Shown here: positions 54,986 through 63,877 of the stretch, in pieces
How the letters are laid out: each line of letters opens with the position of its first letter
Position numbering within the stretch: the stretch's first letter is position 1
Source of the DNA: Microbacterium suwonense
Lineage (GTDB): Bacteria > Actinomycetota > Actinomycetes > Actinomycetales > Microbacteriaceae
Length of the DNA stretch: 64,000 nucleotides
Assembly: GCF_030296555.1 (NCBI RefSeq)
Contig: NZ_AP027728.1
Span: 496,001-560,000, forward strand
Reading direction: 5' to 3'
Translations under genes and position numbers: made by a program
The notes under the pieces: model-generated
Database searches by the model: none
What the model was told of the DNA's origin: nothing
What the model saw: only the letters and a program-made list of their open reading frames with translations

Positions 54986-56428
54986 ATGGCCAACAGCACC
55001 GTCGAGAAGCTTTCCCCGACCCGGGTCAAGCTCAGCATCACGGTCACCCCCGAGGACCTCAAGCCCAGCATCGCTCACGCGTACGAGCACATCGCTCAGG
55101 ACGTGCAGATCCCCGGCTTCCGCAAGGGCAAGGTCCCCGCTCCGATCATCGACCAGCGCATCGGCCGCGGTGCGGTCATCGAGCACGCTGTCAACGAGGG
55201 GCTCGACAAGTTCTTCCGTGAGGCCGCGACCGAGCACAACGTGCGCATCGTCGGCCGCCCCTCGGCCGACATCACCCAGTGGCCGAACGAGAAGGACTTC
55301 TCCGGTGACCTGCTCGTCGACGTCGAGGTCGACGTGCGTCCTGAGATCGAGGTGCCCTCCTTCGACGACATCACCATCACGGTCGACGCCGTCGAGACCG
55401 ACGACGCGGCGATCGACGCCGAGCTCGACAGCCTGCGCGCCCGCTTCGGCACGCTGATCCCCGTCGACCGTCCCGCTGCGAAGGGCGACTTCGTCGAGCT
55501 CAACCTGATCGCCGCGATCGACGGCAACGAGATCGACCGCGCCGACGGCGTCTCCTACGAGGTGGGCTCCGGCGAGCTGCTGGACGGCATCGATGAGGCC
55601 ATCGACTCGCTCACCGCCGGTGAAGAGACCACGTTCCGCTCCAAGCTCGTCGGCGGCGACCACGCCGGCGAAGAGGCCGAGGTCACTGTCACCGTCAAGG
55701 GCGTCAAGGAGCGCGAGTTGCCCGAGGCCGACGACGACTTCGCCCAGATGGCCTCCGAGTTCGACACCATCGCCGAGCTGCGCGACAGCCTCGCCGAGCG
55801 CGTCGGCCAGCAGGGCGTCTTCACGCAGGGTGCCGCGGCTCGCGACCAGCTCATCGAGACCCTGCTCGAGAAGGTCGAGATCCCGGTGCCCGCGCAGCTC
55901 ATCGAAGACGAGGTGCACAACCACCTCGAGAACGAGAACCGTCTGGACGACGACGTGCACCGTGCCGAGGTGGCCGAGGCCAGCGAGAAGCAGTTCCGCA
56001 CGCAGGTGCTGCTGGACACCATCGCCGAGGGTGCTGACGTGCAGGTCTCCCAGGAGGAGCTGAGCCAGTACATCGTCCAGTCCGCCGCGCAGTACGGCAT
56101 GGCTCCGCAGGAGTTCGTCGAGGCGCTGCAGGGCGCCGGCCAGTTGCCGTCCCTGGTCGGCGAGATCGCCCGCAACAAGGCCCTCGCCTCGGTGCTCGGC
56201 AAGGTCAAGGTCGTCGACAGCAAGGGCAAGGCCGTCGACCTCTCCGAGTTCATCGGCGACGTCGACGACGAGCAGGCGGATGCCGAAGAGGCTCCCGCCG
56301 AAGAGAAGCCGGCCGCCAAGAAGAAGGCCGCAGCGAAGGCTGAGAAGGCCGACGACTCCGAGGCGGAGAAGAAGCCGGCTGCCAAGAAGGCTCCCGCCAA
56401 GAAGGCTCCGGCGAAGAAGGCCGAGTGA
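54986..56428 (+). CDS. tig: Trigger factor, ribosome-associated chaperone and prolyl isomerase
   Basis: Trigger factor binds nascent chains at the ribosome exit. The 480-residue product starts at ATG 54986 ([20 protein letters not shown]). It has the ribosome-binding signature [12 protein letters not shown] (about 43-54), the FKBP-like domain in the middle (about 155-240, with [20 protein letters not shown]), and a C-terminal chaperone domain. A 50-residue Lys/Ala/Pro-rich tail follows ([14 protein letters not shown]), common in actinobacteria. ACAAGGAGACACACC precedes the start. Confidence 0.97.
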   Translation: MANSTVEKLSPTRVKLSITVTPEDLKPSIAHAYEHIAQDVQIPGFRKGKVPAPIIDQRIGRGAVIEHAVNEGLDKFFREAATEHNVRIVGRPSADITQWPNEKDFSGDLLVDVEVDVRPEIEVPSFDDITITVDAVETDDAAIDAELDSLRARFGTLIPVDRPAAKGDFVELNLIAAIDGNEIDRADGVSYEVGSGELLDGIDEAIDSLTAGEETTFRSKLVGGDHAGEEAEVTVTVKGVKERELPEADDDFAQMASEFDTIAELRDSLAERVGQQGVFTQGAAARDQLIETLLEKVEIPVPAQLIEDEVHNHLENENRLDDDVHRAEVAEASEKQFRTQVLLDTIAEGADVQVSQEELSQYIVQSAAQYGMAPQEFVEALQGAGQLPSLVGEIARNKALASVLGKVKVVDSKGKAVDLSEFIGDVDDEQADAEEAPAEEKPAAKKKAAAKAEKADDSEAEKKPAAKKAPAKKAPAKKAE

Positions 56429-56444
56429 TCGCAGATCATTCTGA

Positions 56445-56479
56445 GAAGGCGGATGCTGCGGCATCCGCCTTCTTCTTCT
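56445..56479 (+). terminator. Intrinsic terminator after tig
   Basis: A perfect 12-base stem GAAGGCGGATGC (56445-56456) with GCATCCGCCTTC (56461-56472) and loop TGCG is followed by TTCTTCTC. It begins 16 bases after the tig stop. Confidence 0.85.
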
Positions 56480-56540
56480 CCGCGCCCGGCGCGTTGATAT
56501 GCCGACGGCGAACACGGGAGAAGCGGCCCTGGGCCGCCGG

Positions 56541-56546
56541 TAGATT
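56541..56546 (+). promoter_or_regulatory. Candidate -10 (TAGATT) for clpP1-clpP2
   Basis: TAGATT lies 34 bases before the clpP1 ATG. The leader carries GGGAACAGGAGA just upstream of the start. I see no obvious ClgR-type operator. Confidence 0.42.
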
Positions 56547-56580
56547 CGAATCACCGAAACACGGGAACAGGAGAGCTGAC

Positions 56581-57171
56581 ATGGCTGAACCTCTGATGGC
56601 GACGAGCGTCTTCGACAGACTGCTGAAGGATCGCATCATCTGGCTGGGCTCCGAGGTGCGAGACGAGAACGCGAACGAGATCTGCGCGAAGATCCTGCTT
56701 CTCGCCGCCGAGGACGCCGAGAAGGACATCTACCTCTACATCAACTCGCCCGGCGGTTCGATCACGGCGGGCATGGCCATCTACGACACCATGCAGTTCG
56801 TGCCCAACGACATCGTCACGGTCGGCATCGGCATGGCTGCCTCGATGGGCCAGCTGCTGCTGACCAGCGGCACCAAGGGCAAGCGCTACATCACCCCCAA
56901 CGCTCGCGTGCTGCTTCACCAGCCGCATGGCGGCTTCGGCGGCACGGCCAGCGACATCCAGACGCAGGCACAGCTGATCCTCTCCATGAAGCGCCGTCTG
57001 GCGGAGATCACCGCCGAGCAGACCGGCAAGAGCGTCGAGCAGATCAACGAGGACGGCGACCGCGACCGCTGGTTCACCGCCGACGAGGCCCTCGAGTACG
57101 GATTCGTCGACCACATCCGCGAGCACGCCACTGACGTGCACGGCGGTGGCGGAACCGGCGCGGACAACTAA
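56581..57171 (+). CDS. clpP: ClpP1, ATP-dependent Clp protease proteolytic subunit
   Basis: This serine peptidase forms part of the ClpP1P2 barrel with ClpX or ClpC. The 196-residue protein has [19 protein letters not shown], the active-site Ser in [13 protein letters not shown] (about 96), the His in [13 protein letters not shown] (about 120) and the Asp further on. ATG 56581 follows AACAGGAGAG; the open frame upstream is a continuation of the tig 3' region. It is followed by clpP2 after 15 bases. Confidence 0.97.
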   Translation: MAEPLMATSVFDRLLKDRIIWLGSEVRDENANEICAKILLLAAEDAEKDIYLYINSPGGSITAGMAIYDTMQFVPNDIVTVGIGMAASMGQLLLTSGTKGKRYITPNARVLLHQPHGGFGGTASDIQTQAQLILSMKRRLAEITAEQTGKSVEQINEDGDRDRWFTADEALEYGFVDHIREHATDVHGGGGTGADN

Positions 57172-57186
57172 GGCAGGACGACACAT

Positions 57187-57828
57187 ATGTACACACCCAC
57201 TTTCCGTGCCGCCGGCAACCTCCCCTCCAGCCGCTATGTGCTGCCGCAGTTCGAGGAGCGCACCGCCTACGGCTTCAAGCGTCAGGACCCGTACAACAAG
57301 CTGTTCGAGGATCGCGTGATCTTCCTCGGCGTGCAGGTCGACGATGCATCCGCCGACGACGTCATGGCTCAGCTGCTGGTTCTGGAGAGCCAGGACTCCG
57401 AGCGCGACATCACCATGTACATCAACTCGCCCGGTGGCTCGTTCACCGCGATGACGGCCATCTACGACACCATGCAGTACGTGGCGCCGCAGATCCAGAC
57501 CGTCGTGCTCGGCCAGGCGGCGTCCGCCGCATCCGTACTGCTCGCGGGCGGGGCTCCGGGCAAGCGACTGGCGCTCCCGAACGCCCGCGTGCTCATGCAC
57601 CAGCCGGCCATGGGCGAGGCCGGTCAGGGCCAGGCCTCCGACATCGAGATCCAGGCGAACGAGATCATGCGCATGCGCACCTGGCTCGAAGAGACCATGG
57701 CCAAGCACACCGGTCAGCCCGTGGAGAAGGTCAACCGCGACATCGACCGCGACAACATCCTCTCGGCCGAGCAGGCCAAGGAGTACGGCATCGTCGACCA
57801 GGTGCTCACCTCGCGTAAGCGCGCCTGA
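57187..57828 (+). CDS. clpP: ClpP2, ATP-dependent Clp protease proteolytic subunit
   Basis: This second ClpP subunit (213 residues) has a longer N-terminus MYTPTFRAAGNLPSSRYVLPQFEER, characteristic of the ClpP2 type, which docks the ATPase. It has [19 protein letters not shown], Ser in GQAASAASVLLAGG, and His in RVLMHQPAMGE; helix IMRMRTWLEETMAKHTGQ follows. Tandem clpP1-clpP2 genes normally form a heteromeric protease in actinobacteria. Confidence 0.97.
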   Translation: MYTPTFRAAGNLPSSRYVLPQFEERTAYGFKRQDPYNKLFEDRVIFLGVQVDDASADDVMAQLLVLESQDSERDITMYINSPGGSFTAMTAIYDTMQYVAPQIQTVVLGQAASAASVLLAGGAPGKRLALPNARVLMHQPAMGEAGQGQASDIEIQANEIMRMRTWLEETMAKHTGQPVEKVNRDIDRDNILSAEQAKEYGIVDQVLTSRKRA

Positions 57829-57843
57829 GTCCACGCGTGCCAC

Positions 57844-57874
57844 GAGCGGCCCGGATCCGTCCGGGCCGCTCTTT
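57844..57874 (+). terminator. Intrinsic terminator after clpP2
   Basis: A perfect 12-base stem GAGCGGCCCGGA (57844-57855) with TCCGGGCCGCTC (57860-57871), loop TCCG, followed by TTT. It begins 15 bases after the clpP2 stop. Confidence 0.88.
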
Positions 57875-57918
57875 CGCGTCCGGATGCCGACGAATGCGCG
57901 CCACGCCGGCACTGCCGC

Positions 57919-57937
57919 GCTCATATGAGCAATTGAG
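57919..57937 (+). promoter_or_regulatory. Possible operator upstream of the deo regulator gene
   Basis: The 12-base palindrome GCTCATATGAGC (57919-57930) is followed at once by AATTGAG, so CTCA/TGAG arms recur within 19 bases. It lies about 30 bases upstream of the -10 TAGGCT, a normal place for a SorC/DeoR-type operator. Confidence 0.45.
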
Positions 57938-57959
57938 TGCGCGAGCGTGCGTCTGCTTC

Positions 57960-57965
57960 TAGGCT
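57960..57965 (+). promoter_or_regulatory. -10 element (TAGGCT) for the deo operon
   Basis: TAGGCT lies 20 bases before the GTG at 57986. Transcription should start near 57972, leaving a 14-base leader that contains GAGGAGG. Confidence 0.45.
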
Positions 57966-57985
57966 GGAGCAGTGAGGAGGATGCC

Positions 57986-58921
57986 GTGGACGACGAACTG
58001 CTGATGGTACGTGTCGCCGAGCTCTCCTACGACGAGAACAAGACGCAGGACGAGATCGGCGCACTCCTGGGCATCTCTCGCTGGAAGGTCGGCAGGCTGC
58101 TCACCCAGGCGCGTGAGCTCGGCATCGTCCGGATCGAGATCGTGCACCCGCGTGCGCGGAGGCTGGGGCTGGAGCGGACGCTCGTGGAGCGTTTCGGACT
58201 GACAGATGCCGTCGTCGTTCCCGCGCCCGATGATCCCGCTGCCGTGCTGGAGCGTGTCGCCCGCGCCGCAGCCGACATGCTGACGGCCCTCCGTCCGGTG
58301 CCGCGCATCCTCGCGGTCAGCTGGGGGCGCACCCTCACCGCCCTCGCCGAGGCGCTGCCCGACGGCTGGGCGCACGGCATCACCGTCGTGCAGGCCAATG
58401 GTGGAGTGAGCCTGAACCGCCGCTCGGGAGGTGCAGCATCCGTCGCCGTCACCATCGCCCAGCGCGGCGCCGGGCAGGCCGTGCTGCTGCCGAGCCCGGC
58501 CATCCTCGAGCGGGTGGAGACGAAGCAGGCCATCGAGGCCGACCGCACCGTCGCGGCGATCCTCGAGCAGGCAGCGCACGCCGACACCTTCCTGTTCACC
58601 GCAGGCCCGTGCGACCCGGCATCCGCTCATGTCGAGAACGGGTATCTCACGGCATCCGACATCGCCGAGCTCGCCCGGCGCGGAGCGGTCGGCGATCTGC
58701 TCGGCCGCTACATCGACGCCGACGGCAACATCGTCGACCCGCAGCTCGACGCCCGCACGGTCGGGGTCGGGCTCGACCGGGTGCGCTCCGCATCCCGTGC
58801 CGTCTTCGTCACCGCGGGTGACGCCAAGCACGACATCGCGCGTACAGTCGTCAGCAACGGGCTGTGCAGCGTACTGGTGACCGACGAATCCACTGCACGT
58901 GCACTCTTGGAGGAGAAGTGA
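57986..58921 (+). CDS. SorC/DeoR-family transcription regulator of the deo operon
   Basis: This 311-residue regulator has an N-terminal helix-turn-helix (about 17-45, KTQDEIGALLGISRWKVGRLL) and a SorC-type sugar-phosphate-binding domain (about 60-305, with LAVSWGRTLTALAEAL and TAGPCDPASAHVENGYL). The likely ligand, from its place before deoC, is deoxyribose-5-phosphate or a related sugar. I chose GTG 57986 because GAGGAGG lies 5 bases before it; the open frame starts earlier. Its stop overlaps the deoC start as GTGA. Confidence 0.9.
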   Translation: MDDELLMVRVAELSYDENKTQDEIGALLGISRWKVGRLLTQARELGIVRIEIVHPRARRLGLERTLVERFGLTDAVVVPAPDDPAAVLERVARAAADMLTALRPVPRILAVSWGRTLTALAEALPDGWAHGITVVQANGGVSLNRRSGGAASVAVTIAQRGAGQAVLLPSPAILERVETKQAIEADRTVAAILEQAAHADTFLFTAGPCDPASAHVENGYLTASDIAELARRGAVGDLLGRYIDADGNIVDPQLDARTVGVGLDRVRSASRAVFVTAGDAKHDIARTVVSNGLCSVLVTDESTARALLEEK

Positions 58922-59931
58922 CGATCACAGAGCTCGAACGATCGGACGGCCGCCGCTCGGCGGTCGATGTACTGGGCGGTGAGCCCGACGATGCGACACT
59001 GCGCCGCTTCCTGCACGGCCTGCCCGGCGTGGACGCCGTGGGCCTGGAGCAGCGTGCGGCGGGTCTGGGCACCCGCTCGATCAAGACGACCTCGAAGGCG
59101 TGGGCGCTCGACAAGATCATCTCGCTGATCGACCTGACCACGCTCGAAGGCGCCGACACCGCCGGCAAGGTGCGCTCGCTGGTCGCGAAGGCGAAGACAC
59201 CGGATGCCGCCGATCCGGCCACACCGCGGCCGGCGGCGGTCTGCGTGTACGGCGACATGGTCGCTCACGCGATCGAGGCGCTCGGGGCGCTGCACGGCGA
59301 CCCCGACGACAGCCGGATCTCTGTGGCCGCGGTGGCGACGGCGTTCCCGTCCGGACGTGCATCGATCGAGGTCAAGCTCGCCGACACCGCGGATGCCGTG
59401 GCGGCCGGCGCCGACGAGATCGACATGGTGATCGACCGCGGGGCGTTCCTGGAGGGGCGCTACGGGCTGGTGTTCGACCAGATCGCCCGCGTGAAGCAGG
59501 CCTGCCGCCGCGAGGACGGTTCGTACGCCTCGCTGAAGGTCATCATGGAGACCGGGGAGCTGAACACCTACGACAACATCAAGCGCGCCTCGTGGCTGTC
59601 GATCCTCGCCGGCGGCGACTTCATCAAGACCTCCACGGGAAAGGTATCGCCGGCCGCGACCCTGCCGACGACACTGCTCATGCTGCAGACCGTGCGCGAC
59701 TGGCATCGGGCGACGGGGGAGAGGATCGGTGTGAAGCCCGCCGGCGGCATCCGCTCCTCGAAGGACGCCATCAAGTACCTCGTCACGGTCGCCGAGACCG
59801 CAGGCGAGCAGTGGTTGCAGCCGCATCTGTTCCGCTTCGGCGCATCGAGTCTGCTCAATGACGTGCTGCTGCAGCGCCAGAAGATCACCACCGGCCACTA
59901 CTCCGGTGCCGACTACGTGACCATCGACTGA
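58918..59931 (+). CDS. deoC: DeoC, deoxyribose-phosphate aldolase
   Basis: DeoC is a class I aldolase that cleaves 2-deoxyribose-5-phosphate to acetaldehyde and glyceraldehyde-3-phosphate. The 337-residue protein has a long N-terminus, CVYGDMVAHA, EIDMVIDRGAFLEGR, SLKVIMETGELNTYDNI, and the Schiff-base Lys in DFIKTSTGKVSPAA, with IGVKPAGGIRSSKDAI at the phosphate site. It is longer than the 210-250-residue short type. It starts with GTG inside the regulator stop and is followed 10 bases later by the aldehyde dehydrogenase. Confidence 0.96.
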   Translation: MTITELERSDGRRSAVDVLGGEPDDATLRRFLHGLPGVDAVGLEQRAAGLGTRSIKTTSKAWALDKIISLIDLTTLEGADTAGKVRSLVAKAKTPDAADPATPRPAAVCVYGDMVAHAIEALGALHGDPDDSRISVAAVATAFPSGRASIEVKLADTADAVAAGADEIDMVIDRGAFLEGRYGLVFDQIARVKQACRREDGSYASLKVIMETGELNTYDNIKRASWLSILAGGDFIKTSTGKVSPAATLPTTLLMLQTVRDWHRATGERIGVKPAGGIRSSKDAIKYLVTVAETAGEQWLQPHLFRFGASSLLNDVLLQRQKITTGHYSGADYVTID

Positions 59932-59941
59932 GGAGCCTCAT

Positions 59942-61428
59942 ATGTCATTCCTGGAATACGCTCCCGCGCCCGAATCCAAGGCGATCCTGAACCTGAAGGA
60001 CAGCTACGGTCTGTTCATCGACGGCGAGTTCGTCGACGGCTCCGGACCTTCCTTCCACACCATCTCTCCCGCAGACGAGAGCCGCATCGCAGAGATCTCC
60101 TCAGCATCCGATGAGGACGTCGACCGCGCCGTCGCCGCAGCGCGCCGGGCGTACGACAAGGTCTGGTCGAAGATGAGCGGCCGCGACCGCGGCAAGTACC
60201 TGTTCCGCATCGCCCGGCTGGTGCAGGAGCGGGCGCGAGAGCTGGCGGTGGCCGAGAGCCTGGACAATGGCAAGCCGATCAAGGAGAGCCGCGACGTGGA
60301 CGTGCCGCTCGTGGCCGCCTGGTTCTTCTACTACGCCGGCTGGGCCGACAAGCTCGACTACGCCGGCCTCGGCGCAGACCCGCGCTCGCTGGGTGTCGCC
60401 GGTCAGATCATCCCGTGGAACTTCCCGCTGCTCATGCTCGCCTGGAAGCTCGCACCGGCGCTGGCCGCAGGCAACACCGTGGTGCTCAAGCCGGCCGAGA
60501 CCACGCCGCTGACGGCGCTGATCTTCGCCGAGATCCTGCAGCAGGCCGATCTGCCCGCTGGTGTGGTGAACATCATCACCGGTGCTGGTGCTCCAGGCGC
60601 GACTCTGGTGCGCCACCCCGACGTCGACAAGGTGGCCTTCACCGGGTCGACCGGTGTGGGCCGCGACATCGCGAAGGCGATCGCGGGCACCGATAAGCGC
60701 GTCACCCTCGAGCTGGGCGGCAAGGCCGCGAATATCGTCTTCGACGATGCGCCGATCGACCAGGCCGTGGAGGGCATCGTCAACGGCATCTTCTTCAATC
60801 AGGGCCACGTGTGCTGCGCAGGCAGTCGCCTGCTGGTGCAGGAGTCGATCCATGACGAGGTCGTCGACCGGCTCAAGACCCGACTGTCGACACTGCGCCT
60901 GGGTGATCCGCTGGACAAGAACACCGACATCGGCGCCATCAACTCGGCCGCGCAGCTGGCACGGATCCGCGAACTCAGCGACATCGGCGAGGCCGAGGAG
61001 CCGAACGATGGACCGCCGACTGCGCGATCCCGGAGAAGGGGTTCTGGTTCGCCCCGACGATCTTCACCGGCGTCGAGGCCTCGAGTCGCATCGCGCGCGA
61101 CGAGGTGTTCGGTCCGGTGCTGTCGGTGCTGACCTTCCGCACCCCCGCCGAGGCGATCGCCAAGGCCAACAACACGCCCTACGGGCTGTCGGCCGGCATC
61201 TGGAGCGACAAGGGGTCTCGAATCCTCGCCGTCGCCGACAAGTTGCGTGCGGGCGTGGTGTGGGCGAACACGTTCAACCGCTTCGACCCCTCCAGCCCGT
61301 TCGGCGGCTACAAGGAATCCGGGTACGGGCGCGAGGGCGGCCGGCACGGGCTGACCGCCTACCTCGCACCCCGACCGGTCGCCGCGCCCATCGCGGCGCG
61401 CGCACGCAGCAAGGAGATCAGCAAGTGA
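59942..61428 (+). CDS. NAD-dependent aldehyde dehydrogenase (frameshift near 60997)
   Basis: This is a full-length ALDH. It has the oxyanion Asn in IPWNFPLLML, the NAD loop FTGSTGVGRDIA, the general-base Glu in LELGGKAANIVF and the catalytic Cys in NQGHVCCAGSRLLV. The frame breaks at GAGGAG near 60996-61000. One G restores a protein continuing IPEKGFWFAPTIFTGVE and EVFGPVLSVLTF to 495 residues. Sitting after deoC, it probably oxidises acetaldehyde to acetate. Its stop overlaps the next GTG as GTGA. Confidence 0.92.
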
Positions 61429-62276
61429 GCAGGCGACTGACCGTTCCCAAGACCTACAAGCTCGCCATCGGCGGCGCCTTCCCGCGCAGCGAGTCCGGCC
61501 GCACCTACCAGGTGCTCTCCGCCAAGGGCGCATTTCTTGCGAACGCTGCGAAGGCCTCACGGAAGGATGCCAGGGATGCCGTCGTCGCCGCTCGCTCGGC
61601 GGTGAAGGGCTGGTCGGGGGCGACTGCGTACAACCGTGGGCAGGTGCTGTACCGCGTCGCGGAGATCCTGGAGGGGCGTCGCGCCCAGTTCGTCGACGAG
61701 ATCGTCGACCAGGAGGGCGTGTCCGCTGCTGTCGCGGGTGCCCAGGTGGACGCGGCGATCGACCTGTGGGTCTGGTACGCCGGCTGGTGCGACAAATACG
61801 CGCAGGTCGGCGGCAACGCCAACCCTGTGGCGGGGCCGTACTTCAACATCTCGGTGCCCGAGCCGACCGGGGTCGTGGCGATCGTCGCCCCGCAGGATTC
61901 CGCGCTGCTGGGCCTGGTGTCGGCGATCGCGCCGGCACTGGTGACCGGCAACACCGTCGTCGTGGTCGCCAGCGAGCAGCATCCGCTCTCGGCGATCAGC
62001 CTGGCCGAGGTGCTCGCCACCAGCGACGTGCCCGGCGGCGTGGTGAACATGCTCACCGGGTCACCGGCCGAGATCGCACCCTGGTTGGCCTCGCACGCCG
62101 ACGTGAACGCCCTGGATCTGGCCGGTGCGGGTGACCTGGACTGGGTGGAGCTGGAGATCGCTGCAGCCGACACCCTCAAGCGGGTGCTGCGTCCCGGCGT
62201 CGTCGAGCAGAGCCTGGACCGGATCACCGCGTTCACCGAGACGAAGACCGTGTGGCACACCAAGTCGATGGTGTGA
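61425..62276 (+). CDS. Half-length aldehyde dehydrogenase homologue, probably catalytically inactive
   Basis: This 283-residue protein resembles the N-terminal half of an ALDH: VPKTYKLAIGGAFPRSESGRTY, an NAD-domain core (TGVVAIVAPQDSALLGL, TGNTVVVVASEQ), PGGVVNMLTG. The oxyanion motif PWN is replaced by PQD, and the segments with the catalytic Glu and Cys are absent. The C-terminus ends in VWHTKSMV with no further ALDH domain. The frame is intact, so this is not a simple pseudogene. The GTGA overlap couples it to the active ALDH. A structural or regulatory partner role is inferred. Confidence 0.88.
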   Translation: MSRRLTVPKTYKLAIGGAFPRSESGRTYQVLSAKGAFLANAAKASRKDARDAVVAARSAVKGWSGATAYNRGQVLYRVAEILEGRRAQFVDEIVDQEGVSAAVAGAQVDAAIDLWVWYAGWCDKYAQVGGNANPVAGPYFNISVPEPTGVVAIVAPQDSALLGLVSAIAPALVTGNTVVVVASEQHPLSAISLAEVLATSDVPGGVVNMLTGSPAEIAPWLASHADVNALDLAGAGDLDWVELEIAAADTLKRVLRPGVVEQSLDRITAFTETKTVWHTKSMV

Positions 62277-62286
62277 TGGCTGATCC

Positions 62287-62352
62287 GTCGTCGCCCCTGT
62301 CTGGCTGCGCCGCCCCTGCTCATCCACGTGAATGGGCAGGGGCGGCGACGAC
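62287..62352 (+). other. Nested inverted repeat in the deo operon-clpX gap
   Basis: A 15-base stem with one G-T pair, GCCGCCCCTGCTCAT (62309-62323) with 62332-62346, encloses CCACGTGA. The upstream GTCGTCGCCCCTG (62287-62299) can pair instead with CAGGGGC...GACGAC at 62337-62352, skipping three bases. No T tract follows. It could terminate the deo operon or be a switch. The rest of this 224-base gap holds only the clpX promoter. Confidence 0.5.
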
Positions 62353-62442
62353 CAGTAGGGGCGGAGTGCCGGGTTCCCCGCAGCGGAGATCCGCGCCCCG
62401 TGCTCGTGCGCGCCAATACGCCACGGTGTCGGTGCTGGCGGT

Positions 62443-62448
62443 TAGGCT
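62443..62448 (+). promoter_or_regulatory. -10 element (TAGGCT) for clpX
   Basis: TAGGCT lies 52 bases before the clpX ATG. The leader ends with CGAGGAGGACGCGC, a strong ribosome site. Confidence 0.42.
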
Positions 62449-62500
62449 CGAATGACGGCATCAGGAATCCGCCTGGCTGCCGGCTTCGAGGAGGACGCGC

Positions 62501-63769
62501 ATGGCACGCATCGGTGAGAGCGCCGACCTGTTCAAATGCTCTTTCTGCGGCAAGAGCCAGAAGCAGGTGCAGCAGCTGATCGCCGGCCCCGGCGTGTACA
62601 TCTGCGACGAATGCGTCGAGCTGTGCAACGAGATCATCGAAGAGCGGATGGCCGAGGCCGGCGGCGGGCCGGTCGCAGACTTCGAGCTGCCCAAGCCGCG
62701 CGAGATCTTCTCCTTTCTCGAGGAGTACGTCGTCGGGCAGGAACCCGCCAAGCGCTCGCTCGCCGTGGCCGTCTACAACCACTACAAGCGCGTGCGCGCC
62801 CGCGGCACACTGCAGACCGCCGAGCAGCGCGCCGAAGAGGTCGAGGTCGCCAAGAGCAACATCCTCATGCTCGGGCCGACCGGCTGCGGCAAGACCTACC
62901 TCGCCCAGACGCTCGCCAAGCGGCTGAACGTGCCCTTCGCCGTGGCCGATGCGACCGCGCTCACCGAAGCCGGCTATGTCGGCGAGGATGTCGAGAACAT
63001 CCTGCTCAAGCTGCTGCAGGCCGCCGACTACGACGTCAAGCGCGCCGAGACCGGCATCATCTACATCGACGAGATCGACAAGATCGCCCGCAAGGCCGAG
63101 AACCCCTCGATCACCCGCGACGTGTCGGGCGAGGGCGTGCAGCAGGCGCTGCTGAAGATCCTCGAGGGCACGGTGGCATCCGTGCCGCCGCAGGGCGGGC
63201 GCAAGCATCCGCACCAGGAGTTCCTGCAGATCGACACGACGAATGTGCTGTTCATCGTCGCCGGGGCCTTCGCCGGCCTGGAGGACATCATCTCGGCGCG
63301 GGTCGGCAAGCACGGGGTCGGCTTCGGGGCTCCGCTGCACGACAAGGGCAAAGACCTCGATCTGTTCGGCGAGGTGCTGCCCGAGGACCTGCACAAGTTC
63401 GGCCTGATCCCCGAGTTCATCGGCCGCCTTCCCGTCGTCACCTCGGTGTCGCCGCTGGATCAGGAGGCGCTGATCGAGATTCTCACCGGACCGCGCAACG
63501 CCCTGGTCAAGCAGTATCAGCGCATGTTCGAAATCGACGGCGTGCAGCTCGAGTTCGATGAGGACGCGCTGCGCTCCATCGCCGACCTGGCCGTGCTGCG
63601 CAAGACCGGCGCACGGGGACTGCGCGCCATCCTGGAGGACGTGCTCGGCCCGATCATGTTCGAGATCCCCTCGGCCGAAGACGTGACCAAAGTCGTCGTG
63701 ACCAAGGCATCCGTCGAGGACGGCGCCCCGCCCACGGTGGTGCTCGCCCGCAAGCGCAAGAGCGCCTGA
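62501..63769 (+). CDS. clpX: ClpX, ATPase subunit of the Clp protease
   Basis: ClpX is an AAA+ unfoldase that feeds ClpP. The 422-residue protein has an N-terminal zinc-binding domain (CSFCGKSQ...CDECVELC, about 12-43), Walker [13 protein letters not shown] (about 122-133), Walker [14 protein letters not shown], the conserved IPEFIGRLP, and the sensor-2 Arg in [14 protein letters not shown]. It lies 4.7 kb downstream of clpP2, a usual distance in actinobacteria. No clpP-loop motif is missing. Confidence 0.98.
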   Translation: MARIGESADLFKCSFCGKSQKQVQQLIAGPGVYICDECVELCNEIIEERMAEAGGGPVADFELPKPREIFSFLEEYVVGQEPAKRSLAVAVYNHYKRVRARGTLQTAEQRAEEVEVAKSNILMLGPTGCGKTYLAQTLAKRLNVPFAVADATALTEAGYVGEDVENILLKLLQAADYDVKRAETGIIYIDEIDKIARKAENPSITRDVSGEGVQQALLKILEGTVASVPPQGGRKHPHQEFLQIDTTNVLFIVAGAFAGLEDIISARVGKHGVGFGAPLHDKGKDLDLFGEVLPEDLHKFGLIPEFIGRLPVVTSVSPLDQEALIEILTGPRNALVKQYQRMFEIDGVQLEFDEDALRSIADLAVLRKTGARGLRAILEDVLGPIMFEIPSAEDVTKVVVTKASVEDGAPPTVVLARKRKSA

Positions 63770-63877
63770 ACGGAGTGACACCGCTTCGGAAATCTGCACA
63801 GCTTCGGATGAATCTGACGGATTTCTCCGAGAACGTGCATTTCTCCGGTGATCTCCCGGGGAGTCTCCTGGTCGCCC

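Noticed and set aside
63770..63877. Terminator between clpX and the M3 peptidase gene
   Set aside because: I could find only weak, interrupted pairing (GGAAATC with GATTTCTCC) and no T tract, so I do not call one.
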